Notes under the pieces: model-generated
The model's input: only the letters and a program-made list of their open reading frames with translations
Databases searched by the model: none
What the model was told of the DNA's origin: nothing
Part shown: in pieces, positions 53,908 through 62,311 of the stretch
Numbering within the stretch: position 1 is the first letter of the stretch
Layout: the number at the start of each line of letters is the position of its first letter
Translations under genes and position numbers: made by a program
Assembly (NCBI RefSeq): GCF_022763245.1
Contig: NZ_JALEGV010000041.1
Location: forward strand, 667,223-731,222
Length of the DNA stretch: 64,000 nucleotides
Source: Oricola sp.
GTDB taxonomy: Bacteria > Pseudomonadota > Alphaproteobacteria > Rhizobiales > Rhizobiaceae
Direction of reading: 5' to 3'

Positions 53908-54932
53908 TGCAGAACGACAACGCCATGACGAATGCCGGCGCGGAACAGGAAGACAAGCGGACGACTGCCAAGGTCAGCGGCGAGTTCGTGACGATCGTCG
54001 CCATCTTTGGGCTGACGATCGCGATGATCCTGGCCTCCCGCGCGATCAGCCCGTCCTTCGGAAGCTGGTCGCAGGTCGAGACGATCCTCTATCTGAGTTC
54101 TTTCCTCGTGTTCTGCGCCTTCGGGCAGGGCCTCGTCATCCTCGTTCGCGGGCTCGATCTGTCGATCGCCTCGGTGATCACGCTCGGCGGTGTGCTGACG
54201 GCCTCGCTGATGAACGGCTCCAACGAGGGGCTGATCTATCTCGTCCCCATGATCCTGGGCGCCTGCGTCATCGTCGGCGTCGTCAGCGGCATCGGCGTCG
54301 CCTATCTGCGGGTTCCGCCCTTCATCATGACGATGGCGGTCGGATTGATCGTCTACAGCCTGTGCCTCGGCTTCACCCGCGGCACGCCGCGAGGCTATCC
54401 CGCGCCGCTGTTGAGCGATTTCATGCAGGGCAAGTTCCTGGGCGTGCCCGCCCCCGTCTATCTGCTGCTCGTCTTCGTGGTGTTCGGAACGGTGCTTCAG
54501 TCCTATTCGGCCTTCGGCCGCAAGCTGAACGCGGTCGGCAACAATCCGCTCGCCGCCTATATCGCGGGCCTGCCCAGCGGCCTGCTGATCGTCAGCGCCT
54601 ATGCGGTGTCGGCCCTGTGCGCCGGTTTCACCGGGATGATGCTGGCCGGTTATGCCAGCGGCGCGACCCTGCGGATGGGCGATTCCTACCTGCTGCCCTC
54701 GATCGCGGCGGTCGTCGTGGGCGGATCCTCCATCCTGGGCGGACAGGGCAACTTCGTCGGCACGGTCGGCGGCGCGCTGCTGCTCACGACGCTGGCGACC
54801 ATCCTGACCGCGCTCGGGATCGAGCAGGGCTGGAAGACCATCATGGAAGGCGGGGTCATCCTGCTGGCGCTGATCGCCTTGCGCGAGCAATCCTTCGCGT
54901 TTCTTCGCGACGTTTTCGGAAAGCGAGGCTGA
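53907..54932 (+). CDS. Sugar ABC importer permease (second)
   Basis: 341 aa from ATG 53907; GTG 53904 is an alternative. It has a ~25-residue hydrophilic N-terminus, then 8-10 hydrophobic segments. Signature segments are LVILVRGLDLSIASVITLGG and VVVGGSSILGGQGNFVGTVG. Forms a heterodimeric channel with the first permease. The binding-protein gene follows after 171 bp that contain a further LacI-type operator. Confidence 0.92.
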   Translation: MQNDNAMTNAGAEQEDKRTTAKVSGEFVTIVAIFGLTIAMILASRAISPSFGSWSQVETILYLSSFLVFCAFGQGLVILVRGLDLSIASVITLGGVLTASLMNGSNEGLIYLVPMILGACVIVGVVSGIGVAYLRVPPFIMTMAVGLIVYSLCLGFTRGTPRGYPAPLLSDFMQGKFLGVPAPVYLLLVFVVFGTVLQSYSAFGRKLNAVGNNPLAAYIAGLPSGLLIVSAYAVSALCAGFTGMMLAGYASGATLRMGDSYLLPSIAAVVVGGSSILGGQGNFVGTVGGALLLTTLATILTALGIEQGWKTIMEGGVILLALIALREQSFAFLRDVFGKRG

Positions 54933-54962
54933 GATGCAGGCGAAATCCTCTTTCTCGCCCCG

Positions 54963-54982
54963 AATTGTAAACGTTTCCAATT
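54963..54982. promoter_or_regulatory. LacI-type operator upstream of the sugar-binding-protein gene
   Basis: AATTGTAAACGTTTCCAATT is a 20-bp palindrome with one mismatched pair, centred on the same AAACGTTT core as the site at 51325. It is 121 bp upstream of the binding-protein start, so that gene probably has its own LacI-controlled promoter inside the operon. Confidence 0.72.
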
Positions 54983-55103
54983 CACCGATTCCCGCATCGT
55001 CGCGGGAGGAGCGGAGGGTGCACGCGACGCTGTGCCTTCCAGGCGGCAGCGCGATGCGCCGCGTATCAACCGGAATGCCGGTCCAAAAAAAGGAGGAAGT
55101 CAC

Positions 55104-56345
55104 ATGAAACTCACTAAGATAGCCAAGGCGCTGGCGCTGACGGCCCTCATCGGAGCAGGAACGCAGGTCGTCTCGACGGAGGAGGCATCGGCCAAGACCA
55201 AGGACGGCAAGTGGCTGATCTATCTGTCGCTGAGCTACTCGGGCAATTCCTGGCAGAGCGAGGCGGCCAACATCGTCAAGGCGCTCGCCGCGACCCCGCC
55301 GTTCAACGAGACCGTCGAACTGGTCGAAGTCATCTCGGGCACCGATCCGCAGGCGCAGATTTCCGACTACGAGAGCATGATCGCCAACGGCGCGGACGGC
55401 ATCGTCAGCTTCCCGATCTCGTCCACGGCCCTGAACCGCGTCGTGAAGCGTGGCTGCCAGGAAGGCGTCCTGTTCTTCATGTACGATGCGACGGTCACCG
55501 AGCAGTGCGCCTACAACATCAGCTACATCACGTCGGGCTTCGGCGAGAACTCGGCGCAGGCGCTGGTCAACGCGCTCGACGGCAAGGGCAAGATCTTCCT
55601 CTCGCGCGGCGTGCCGGGCAACTCCGTCGACGACCGCCACACCAATGGCGCGATGCATATCTTCAACCAGTATCCGGACATCGAGGTCGTGGCCGAATAT
55701 TACAGCTACTGGGACGATCGCACCACGCAGCAGGAAACCGCAAAGGCCCTTGCCGCGCATCCGGATGTTGACGGGATCTGGGCCCAGGCCGGCGAGTTCG
55801 GCGCGATCCAGGCGCTTCTGCAGGCCAACCCGGACCGCCTCGTACCGATGACCGGCGAGAACTCCAACGGCTTCCGCCTGGCGCTCGCCAACCCGGACTA
55901 TCAGGCCAAGGGCATCGACGGCGTGTCGGCCGGCTCCCCGCCCGCCCAGTCCGGCTTCGCCTTCAAGATCATGATGGAGATCCTGAACGGCACGCGTGAC
56001 GCGCTGCCGGAAGACCAGCGCAACATCGAGTATCCGCTTCCGTGGGTTCCGGGCGACGCCGTCGTGCTGTGCGAAGGCGACAAGTTCGAGGACGGCTGCA
56101 ACGCGTTCCCGGACGGCAAGGTACCGAGCTCCTTCGTGACCGAGGTGTTCAACCCCGAGCTGCTTCCCGAACTCTCGCTGACGTCGGCGCTGGAAGGCCA
56201 GCCGACGCCGGGCGCCGAGATCCAGCCGCTGCCGGCGGACGCCGTGAAGGCGGCGCCGAACGAGCCGGGCATCAATTGCCGTCAGTGCGAGGCCCCCGCG
56301 GACCTCTACCACCTGACCAAGATCGAGCCGACGGTTCAGCCCTGA
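55104..56345 (+). CDS. Sugar ABC importer periplasmic binding protein with long C-terminal tail
   Basis: 413 aa from ATG 55104, preceded by AAAGGAGGAAG. The signal peptide is ~34 residues, with cleavage near EEASAKT. The Peripla_BP_4-like core begins WLIYLSLSYSGNSWQSEAAN and has FPISSTALNRVVKRGCQEGV. It is about 70-80 residues longer than usual; the tail has cysteines in LCEGDKFEDGCNAF and INCRQCEAP, possibly disulfides. It is the last gene of the importer set, which is unusual for a binding protein, and has its own operator and a strong hairpin after it. Ligand unknown, probably a sugar or sugar acid. Confidence 0.88.
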   Translation: MKLTKIAKALALTALIGAGTQVVSTEEASAKTKDGKWLIYLSLSYSGNSWQSEAANIVKALAATPPFNETVELVEVISGTDPQAQISDYESMIANGADGIVSFPISSTALNRVVKRGCQEGVLFFMYDATVTEQCAYNISYITSGFGENSAQALVNALDGKGKIFLSRGVPGNSVDDRHTNGAMHIFNQYPDIEVVAEYYSYWDDRTTQQETAKALAAHPDVDGIWAQAGEFGAIQALLQANPDRLVPMTGENSNGFRLALANPDYQAKGIDGVSAGSPPAQSGFAFKIMMEILNGTRDALPEDQRNIEYPLPWVPGDAVVLCEGDKFEDGCNAFPDGKVPSSFVTEVFNPELLPELSLTSALEGQPTPGAEIQPLPADAVKAAPNEPGINCRQCEAPADLYHLTKIEPTVQP

Positions 56346-56356
56346 TCGAAAATCGT

Positions 56357-56384
56357 CTGCCGCCGGTTCATGATCCGGCGGCAG
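56357..56384. repeat. Strong stem-loop after the binding-protein gene
   Basis: A perfect 10-bp stem CTGCCGCCGG / CCGGCGGCAG with an 8-base loop, 11 bp after the binding-protein stop. No T-run follows. It probably protects the binding-protein mRNA 3' end or reduces read-through into the HisD-like gene. Confidence 0.7.
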
Positions 56385-56487
56385 GCTCCGCGCCGGGCAG
56401 GAATGAACGACAAGACGCGCGAAGCATCGAAACGCCCGCTTCGTCGCGTGCCGCGTTCAGTCTCGTAGCGACAACGAGGAAAGAAAG

Positions 56488-57816
56488 ATGACCATACAGT
56501 ATCTGAAACGGGGAAAGCCCGATGCGGAACGAAGTGAAGACGACGCCAAGGTCCGCGCCGTGGTCGAGAGCACGCTCAAGCAGATCGAGGAACGCGGCGA
56601 CGCCGCGGTTCGCGACCTCAGCGAGAAGTTCGACAAATACGCCCCGGCCTCGTTCCGGCTGACCGCCTCGGAAATCGAAGCCGCCCTCCAGAGGGTGTCG
56701 ACCCGCGACATGGAGGACATCAGGTTCGCCCAGGACCAGATCCGCCGGTTCGCCGAGGCCCAGCGCGCGTCGATGACCGACATCGAGGTCGAGACGCTGC
56801 CGGGCGTGATCCTCGGGCATCGCAACATCCCGGTTCAGTCGGTCGGCTGCTACGTGCCGGGCGGCAAGTTCCCCATGGTCGCCTCCGCCCACATGTCGGT
56901 GCTGACCGCGTCGGTTGCCGGCGTCAAGCGCATCGTCGCCTCCGCGCCGCCGGTCAATGGCGAGCCGCACCCCGCCATCGTAGCCGCCATGCATATGGGC
57001 GGCGCGCACGAGATCTACGTCCTCGGCGGAATCCAGGCGGTCGGCGCGATGGCGCTCGGCACCGAGACCATCGATCCGGTCCATATGCTCGTCGGCCCCG
57101 GCAACGCCTTCGTCGCGGAAGCGAAGCGGCAATTGTTCGGCCGCGTCGGGATCGACCTTTTCGCCGGGCCCACCGAGACGATGGTCATCGCCGACGACAC
57201 GGTCGACGCCGAACTGTGCGCGACCGACCTCCTCGGCCAGGCCGAGCACGGCTACAACTCGCCGGCGGTGCTGGTGACCAATTCGCGCAAGCTCGCCGAG
57301 GGGACGATGTCGGAGATCGACCGGCTGCTCGAGATCCTGCCGACGGCCGAGACGGCCTCTGTCTCCTGGCGTGACTATGGCGAAGTGATCCTGTGCGACA
57401 CCTATGACGAGATGCTCGCCGTCGCCGACGATATCGCCTCCGAACACGTCCAGGTGATGACCGACCGCGACGACTGGTTCCTGGAGAACATGACCTGCTA
57501 CGGCGCCCTGTTCCTCGGCCCGCGCACCAATGTGGCCAATGGCGACAAGGTGATCGGCACCAACCACACGCTGCCGACCAAGAAGGCCGGCCGATACACG
57601 GGCGGATTGTGGGTCGGAAAGTTCCTCAAGACCCATTCCTACCAGAAGGTGCTGACCGACGAGGCGGCGACGCTGGTCGGCGAATATGGGTCGCGTCTTT
57701 GCATGCTGGAGGGATTTGTCGGTCACGCCGAGCAGTGCAATATCCGCGTGCGTCGCTATGGCGGGCGCAATGTCGGATACGGACAGGCCGCAGAACCGGC
57801 CGCGAAGGCGAAATAG
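56488..57816 (+). CDS. Histidinol-dehydrogenase-like enzyme, HpsN-like (sulfopropanediol dehydrogenase type)
   Basis: 442 aa. The HisD catalytic set appears intact: zinc ligands Gln251 and His254 (in GQAEHG), Asp353 (in [14 protein letters not shown]) and His413 (in FVGHAEQ), plus the Glu319-His320 pair in ASEHVQV. So it is a Zn- and NAD-dependent enzyme oxidising an alcohol in two steps to a carboxylate. QAEHG instead of the HisD QAEHD, and its place in a catabolic cluster with no his genes, favour an HpsN-type enzyme acting on a small polyol such as a dihydroxypropane sulfonate or sugar alcohol. Ribosome site GAAAGAAAG before ATG 56488. Confidence 0.85.
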   Translation: MTIQYLKRGKPDAERSEDDAKVRAVVESTLKQIEERGDAAVRDLSEKFDKYAPASFRLTASEIEAALQRVSTRDMEDIRFAQDQIRRFAEAQRASMTDIEVETLPGVILGHRNIPVQSVGCYVPGGKFPMVASAHMSVLTASVAGVKRIVASAPPVNGEPHPAIVAAMHMGGAHEIYVLGGIQAVGAMALGTETIDPVHMLVGPGNAFVAEAKRQLFGRVGIDLFAGPTETMVIADDTVDAELCATDLLGQAEHGYNSPAVLVTNSRKLAEGTMSEIDRLLEILPTAETASVSWRDYGEVILCDTYDEMLAVADDIASEHVQVMTDRDDWFLENMTCYGALFLGPRTNVANGDKVIGTNHTLPTKKAGRYTGGLWVGKFLKTHSYQKVLTDEAATLVGEYGSRLCMLEGFVGHAEQCNIRVRRYGGRNVGYGQAAEPAAKAK

Positions 57817-57859
57817 GCTGCGCGGCGGGCTCGGGAGGCCCAGCACGAGCGAGATCGAG

Positions 57860-58918
57860 ATGCACAAGAAGACGGCAGATCCCCTTCGGAAAAGCGGGCC
57901 GGCGAAAAGCCGGGTCACGGTGAAGGATATTGCGCAAACGCTTGGCGTCTCGATCGCGACGGTGTCGCGCGCCCTGAGCAACGACCCGACCATCGCGTCC
58001 AAGACGCGCGACCGCGTCCTGGAGAAGGCGGCCGAGATGGGATACGCGCCCAATCTCTTCGCGCGCAGCCTCATCACGCAACGAAGCCGCATCGCCGCGC
58101 TCTTCGTCAGCAACATCACCAACCCCTTCTATCCGGAGGTGGTGGTCAAGCTGACGCGGCGCCTCCAGGGGCTGGGCCTTCACACCATGCTGTTCACCTC
58201 CGACGGGACGCAGGGCGTGGACGAGGCCTTGCCGCTCCTGCAGCAATACAATCCGGACGTCGCGATCGTGCTGGCCGCGACGATGTCCTCCGAAACCGTG
58301 CGCAAATGCGTCGAGGGCCGCACGCCGGTCATCCTGTTCAACCGTTACGTCTCCGGCGCCAATGCCAGCGCGGTCTGCTGCGACAACTATTCCGGCGGAT
58401 CGCTGGTGGCGACGAAGCTGGCGGAGGCGGGCCACAAGCGGCCGGCCTACATTTCCGGTCTGGACGACGCCAGCACCAACGTGGACCGCCTGCGCGGCTT
58501 CCGCGACGGCTGCAAGGCGGCGGGCCTTCCCGAACCCGCGGTGATCTCCGGGCGGGATTTCACCTATGAAGCCGGCTACGAGGGCATGAAGGAACTCTTC
58601 GCCGAAGACGAGAAACCGGACGCGGTGTTCTGCGCCAACGACATCGTCGCGATCGGCGCCATGGACGCGGCCAGGCGGGAATTGGGCTATTCGATCCCCG
58701 AGGACGTTTCGATCATCGGCTTCGACGACATCGCCATGGCCAGCTGGCCCTCGCACGAACTGACGACCGTCCGTCAGCCGATGAACGCGATGATCGATCA
58801 GGTGATCCTGGAGATCGAGCGGCTCCTGTCGAAGGAAGACATCCAGGCGAAGGAGCACTTCCTTCCGGGCCGGCTGATGATCCGCAAATCGGCAAGACTG
58901 AAGGAGAGTGCGGCATGA
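57860..58918 (+). CDS. LacI-family transcriptional repressor (second)
   Basis: 352 aa from ATG 57860; the ribosome site is weak (GAG). A ~20-residue basic N-terminus precedes the HTH (VKDIAQTLGVSIATVSRALS), with the hinge at ARSLITQRS. The effector domain begins RIAALFVSNITNPFYPEVVV, and FCANDIVAIGAMDAAR lies in its second half. It follows the HisD-like gene by 43 bp and overlaps the unknown 192-aa gene by 4 bp. The AAACGTTT-centred palindromes at 51325 and 54963 are its likely operators, so it should control both importer and pathway genes. Confidence 0.91.
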   Translation: MHKKTADPLRKSGPAKSRVTVKDIAQTLGVSIATVSRALSNDPTIASKTRDRVLEKAAEMGYAPNLFARSLITQRSRIAALFVSNITNPFYPEVVVKLTRRLQGLGLHTMLFTSDGTQGVDEALPLLQQYNPDVAIVLAATMSSETVRKCVEGRTPVILFNRYVSGANASAVCCDNYSGGSLVATKLAEAGHKRPAYISGLDDASTNVDRLRGFRDGCKAAGLPEPAVISGRDFTYEAGYEGMKELFAEDEKPDAVFCANDIVAIGAMDAARRELGYSIPEDVSIIGFDDIAMASWPSHELTTVRQPMNAMIDQVILEIERLLSKEDIQAKEHFLPGRLMIRKSARLKESAA

Positions 58919-59493
58919 CGAGCGCGCCCGCACCCGGCAATGGCGGGATCCACGACGCACAATGCGGCATTTGGGACATTCCCGATGCGTCGCAGGTCGA
59001 CGTGATCCTCGACGGAGGCTACCGCGACGAGGCCGTCGCCAGCTATCTCGCCCATGCGAGCCCGCTCTACAACGTCCTGTCGCGCGTCCTCGCGCAGCTC
59101 AGCGGCGTCCTGCTCCTGGCGATGACGCGCGGCCATCGCGACCTGTCGCTGGATCATGCGATCTACACGACGGCCGTCGAACAATTGGCGGAGGCAAGGG
59201 ACCGCCTCCGTGCCCTGAAGTCGCCGCCCGCGGCTGTCCGGCACCACGCCGCGCTGCAGGAGCTTGCCGCCTGCCTGGCAGATGCCGCGAAGACGATGGA
59301 TTCGCTTTCAGCGCTGGTCGGCCAGCACGCGCGTGACGACGCGAGGCACGACATCATCCGCAAGCTTCACGTCGCGCAGAGGCTTCTGATCGCGACGGCG
59401 GAGCCGGACGCCAACATCACGCCCGTGGACTTCAGCCATGCGTGTTGCACCTGCGGTGCATCGCACGCCGGCGGGGCCGCGAAAAACACCTGA
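58915..59493 (+). CDS. Unrecognised 192-aa protein with C-terminal cysteine cluster
   Basis: 192 aa, ATG overlapping the LacI stop by 4 bp, so it is a real translated part of the operon. I recognise no family. It looks mainly helical: residues ~25-75 include YRDEAVASYLAHASPLYNVL and an apolar stretch (VLAQLSGVLLLAM). Residues ~85-165 are Ala/Leu/Arg-rich and helix-prone. The tail is SHACCTCGASHAGG, a CCxC motif flanked by histidines, which could bind metal. It lies between the repressor and the lactonase-like gene. It might be a co-regulator or an accessory protein; its function is unknown. Confidence 0.75.
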   Translation: MTSAPAPGNGGIHDAQCGIWDIPDASQVDVILDGGYRDEAVASYLAHASPLYNVLSRVLAQLSGVLLLAMTRGHRDLSLDHAIYTTAVEQLAEARDRLRALKSPPAAVRHHAALQELAACLADAAKTMDSLSALVGQHARDDARHDIIRKLHVAQRLLIATAEPDANITPVDFSHACCTCGASHAGGAAKNT

Positions 59494-59515
59494 AACCGAG
59501 CCGGGGGAGGACCAA

Positions 59516-60403
59516 ATGGCCGACTATTCGATCCATGTTCTGGAATACAGTTTTGTTCCGAATTACCACAAGAGCGGCGTGCTTTACGGCGCCCACAACC
59601 AGGGCTACGTGAAGCTGCCCTATTGCTATGTCCTCATCCGCAGCGAGGACCATGTCGCGCTTGTCGATGTCGGGTACAACGACAAGGATTACGGCAAGCA
59701 TCTCGGCGACAAGTTCGGCGTGGAAAACTGGCGCTCTCCCAAGGTGGTCCTCGCCGAATTCGGCCTTACGCCGGAAGACGTCGACACGGTCTTCATCACC
59801 CATGCGCATTTCGACCACTTCGGCAATGTCGAGGATTTCCCGAACGCCACCTTCTACATCCAGCGCGACGAGATCGAGAAGTGGGTCTGGGCGATGTCGC
59901 TGCCGGACCGGCTGCGCTGGATGATGATCGCGGTCGATCCGGGCGACATTCTGCGCGGAGTGAACCTTGCGGCGGAGGGCCGGCTGCGCGTGGTCGAGGG
60001 ATCGCAGGAGAACGTCCTGCCGGGCATCGACCTGCATCTGGCGCGCGACAGCCACACCTTCGGCTCCATGTGGGTGACCGTGCGCAACGACGGCAAGAGC
60101 GACAGCGAGGACACCTGGGTTCTGGCGGGCGACCTCGTCTACCAGTTCGCCAATCTGAAGAATGACGGTTCGGTCGTCGGCGTGGACACCATGTACACGC
60201 CCGTGGGTCTTGCCGTCGGAAGCCAGATGAACCTGCTGCTCGCCACCGAGGAAATGATGAAGCAGGTGGGCTATGACGACACGAGGGTGATCCCGATCCA
60301 CGAAGAGGGGCTGGCTGACACCTTCCCGTGCCGCATCACCGGGGAAAACCTCCGCATCAGCGAGATCTGCCTCGCCGACGGCGCGAAGTCCGCGGTCTCA
60401 TGA
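59516..60403 (+). CDS. Metallo-beta-lactamase-fold hydrolase, N-acyl-homoserine-lactonase-like
   Basis: 295 aa from ATG 59516, with GGGGGAGGA before it. The di-zinc motif HAHFDHFG gives His96, His98, Asp100 and His101; ARDSHTFGSM supplies the next His, and LAGDLVYQF the bridging Asp. The overall length and pattern match the AttM/BlcC/AiiA-like group, which opens lactones of acyl-homoserine or gamma-butyrolactone. In this operon a sugar-acid lactone is a more likely substrate than a signal molecule; that is inferred from context. It overlaps the next gene by 4 bp. Confidence 0.88.
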   Translation: MADYSIHVLEYSFVPNYHKSGVLYGAHNQGYVKLPYCYVLIRSEDHVALVDVGYNDKDYGKHLGDKFGVENWRSPKVVLAEFGLTPEDVDTVFITHAHFDHFGNVEDFPNATFYIQRDEIEKWVWAMSLPDRLRWMMIAVDPGDILRGVNLAAEGRLRVVEGSQENVLPGIDLHLARDSHTFGSMWVTVRNDGKSDSEDTWVLAGDLVYQFANLKNDGSVVGVDTMYTPVGLAVGSQMNLLLATEEMMKQVGYDDTRVIPIHEEGLADTFPCRITGENLRISEICLADGAKSAVS

Positions 60404-61359
60404 GCACCACGGACCACGCAGCCTCCTCCGGCGTCGCGATCGTCGGCGCCGGGCTCGTCGGTCTCGGCTGGGCGATCGTCTTCGCCCGGGCGGGCATCGA
60501 GGTGCGGGTGTTCGACCGCAGCAAGGACCTCGTGGCGTCATTGCCTGCGAAACTCGAACAGTCCCTGTCCGATCTGGAGAGCTTCGGGCTGATCGAGCGG
60601 CCGCAGGAGATCGCCGCGCGCGTCTCCTGTTGCGAGACGCTGGCCGAGGCCGTGCGCGGGATCGGGTACGTCCAGGAATCGGTTCTGGAGCGGGTCGACG
60701 TGAAACGCGCCCTTTACGAGGAACTGGACGGCCTGCTCGACGAAAACACGATCGTCGGTTCGTCCTCGTCCGGCATCCCCTCGTCGGACTTCACCGAGGG
60801 ACTGTCCATCGCGCCGCGCTGCCTTGTCGCGCATCCGGTCAATCCGCCCTATCTCGTGCCGGTCGTCGAACTGGTTCCCGCGAGCTGGACGCTGCCGGAG
60901 GCCGTCGACCAGGTACATGACCTCATGCACGCCGTCGGCCAGCACCCCGTCCGCGTCGCCCGCGAATTGCGGGGCTTCGTCCTCAACCGCCTGCAGGGCG
61001 TGCTGCTGCGCGAGGCCTGGGCGCTGTTCGAGGAGGGTTACTGCTCGGCGGCCGACATCGACGCGACGATCTCCAAGGGGCTCGGCCTGCGCTGGGCCTT
61101 CATGGGGCCCTTCGAGACGATCGACCTGAACGCTCCCGGCGGCGTGCGCGATTACGCCAACCGGTTGGGCGGCCTCTATCTCGACATCGCCAGTGAACGC
61201 GGCGAGCCGCAGCCCTGGAGCGACGAGCTGATCGGACGCGTCGAGGCCGAACGGCGCGACGCGCTGCCGCTGGACGGCCTTCAGGACCGCACCGAATGGC
61301 GGGACCGGCGTCTGATGGCGCTGGCCGCGCATATGCGCAGCATGGAGGCAGCAGAGTGA
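60400..61359 (+). CDS. 3-hydroxyacyl-CoA dehydrogenase-family protein (L-gulonate 3-dehydrogenase-like)
   Basis: 319 aa from ATG 60400. The NAD motif GAGLVGLGWA (residues 16-25) opens the Rossmann domain. The family catalytic His is in CLVAHPVNPPYLVPVVELVP; a His-Pro-x-Asn-Pro stretch with this continuation is typical of the lambda-crystallin/L-gulonate 3-dehydrogenase and carnitine dehydrogenase branch rather than of beta-oxidation enzymes. The C-terminal domain has GFVLNRLQGVLLREAWALFE. It likely oxidises the 3-hydroxyl of an aldonate or a hydroxy acid to the 3-oxo acid. It overlaps the lactonase-like gene by 4 bp. Confidence 0.87.
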   Translation: MSTTDHAASSGVAIVGAGLVGLGWAIVFARAGIEVRVFDRSKDLVASLPAKLEQSLSDLESFGLIERPQEIAARVSCCETLAEAVRGIGYVQESVLERVDVKRALYEELDGLLDENTIVGSSSSGIPSSDFTEGLSIAPRCLVAHPVNPPYLVPVVELVPASWTLPEAVDQVHDLMHAVGQHPVRVARELRGFVLNRLQGVLLREAWALFEEGYCSAADIDATISKGLGLRWAFMGPFETIDLNAPGGVRDYANRLGGLYLDIASERGEPQPWSDELIGRVEAERRDALPLDGLQDRTEWRDRRLMALAAHMRSMEAAE

Positions 61360-61375
61360 GAATGCTCTGTCGGCA

Positions 61376-61417
61376 GCCGCGCCGCATCCGCCGCGGGGCA
61401 ATTTCCTTCGGCGCGGC
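61376..61417 (+). promoter_or_regulatory. Long-loop stem-loop ending at the SDR start codon
   Basis: A 9-bp GC stem GCCGCGCCG (61376-61384) / CGGCGCGGC (61409-61417) with a 24-base loop; the 3' arm ends 3 bases before the SDR ATG at 61421. The SDR has no clear ribosome site, so this structure could limit its translation. It may also be chance in such GC-rich DNA. Confidence 0.35.
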
Positions 61418-61420
61418 GAC

Positions 61421-62185
61421 ATGACGGTCGCCGCAGTCCCGAATTTCCGTCTCGACGGACGCCGGGCGCTCGTCACGGGTGCCGGGCGGGGCATCGGCAG
61501 GGCCATCGCCGAGACCTATGCCGCCGCCGGCGCCGCGGTGACGCTTTGCGCCAGAACCGGAGAGGAGATTTCCGCCGTCGCGGATGGCCTGCGGTCGCAA
61601 GGCCTGCAGGCGGACGTGCTTGTCGCCGATGTCACCGACATCGAGGCGTTCGGCAGGGAGGTCGCGCAAAGGCCGGCCTTCGACATTTTGGTCAACAATG
61701 CCGGCACGAACCGCCCCAAGCCGCAATTGGAGGTGACAGCCGAGGACTACGACGCGGTCATGAACGTGAACATGCGGGCGGCCTATTTCGTCACGCAGGC
61801 GGTCACCCGCCGCATGATCGAGGAGGAACGCGCCGGCTCGGTCATCAACATGTCCTCCCAGATGGGCCATGTCGGGGCCGCGAACCGGACGCTCTACTGT
61901 GCGTCGAAATGGGCGCTGGAAGGCTTCACCAAGGCCCTGGCCGTCGAATTGGGACCGCATGGCATCCGGGTCAACACGATCTGCCCGACCTTCATCGAAA
62001 CGCCGATGACCCAACCCTTCTTCGAAGACGAGACGTTTCGGACATCGGTCCTGTCGAAGATCAAGCTCGGACGGCTGGGGCAGGTGGACGACGTCGCCGG
62101 TGCGGCGCTCTTTCTGGCCTCCGACGCCGCCTCCCTGATGACCGGCAGCGCGATGATGCTGGACGGCGGCTGGACGGCGGACTGA
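61421..62185 (+). CDS. Short-chain dehydrogenase/reductase
   Basis: 254 aa classical SDR. TGAGRGIG at residues 19-26 binds NAD(P); NNAG is near 92-95; catalytic Ser145/146 (in INMSSQMG), Tyr159 and Lys163 (YCASK) are present; ICPTFIETPM is near 187-196. Length and motifs are typical. It lies 61 bp after the gulonate-dehydrogenase-like gene and 126 bp before the UxaA-type gene. It probably interconverts a hydroxyl and keto group of a sugar acid in the same pathway. Confidence 0.92.
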   Translation: MTVAAVPNFRLDGRRALVTGAGRGIGRAIAETYAAAGAAVTLCARTGEEISAVADGLRSQGLQADVLVADVTDIEAFGREVAQRPAFDILVNNAGTNRPKPQLEVTAEDYDAVMNVNMRAAYFVTQAVTRRMIEEERAGSVINMSSQMGHVGAANRTLYCASKWALEGFTKALAVELGPHGIRVNTICPTFIETPMTQPFFEDETFRTSVLSKIKLGRLGQVDDVAGAALFLASDAASLMTGSAMMLDGGWTAD

Positions 62186-62245
62186 GGGAATTGACGTTCG
62201 CCGCCGGCCGGGACTTGCGGATCCGGCCCGTCGGCGAGACCATTT

Positions 62246-62267
62246 CCGACAACTGACACACTGTCGG
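62246..62267. repeat. Inverted repeat upstream of the UxaA-type gene
   Basis: CCGACA / TGTCGG with a 10-base spacer, 45 bp before the UxaA-type start. It may be an operator or chance; no match to the other operators in the window. Confidence 0.3.
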
Positions 62268-62311
62268 CCGCGATCGGTTCGGCCGGCCAACGACACAGGG
62301 GAAACGCGCCC

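Noticed and set aside
53814-56312. An 832-codon open frame on the minus strand
   Set aside because: It runs antisense to the permease and binding-protein genes, has no recognisable domain and crosses their intergenic operator region.
56488-57816. Calling this gene histidinol dehydrogenase (hisD) of histidine biosynthesis
   Set aside because: Zinc ligands are conserved, but there are no his genes nearby, the QAEHG motif differs from HisD, and the operon is catabolic with a LacI repressor.
59516-60403. A quorum-quenching N-acyl-homoserine lactonase
   Set aside because: The fold and motifs allow it, but no luxI/luxR-type quorum genes are in the window and the context is sugar-acid breakdown; a lactonase role in that pathway is more likely.
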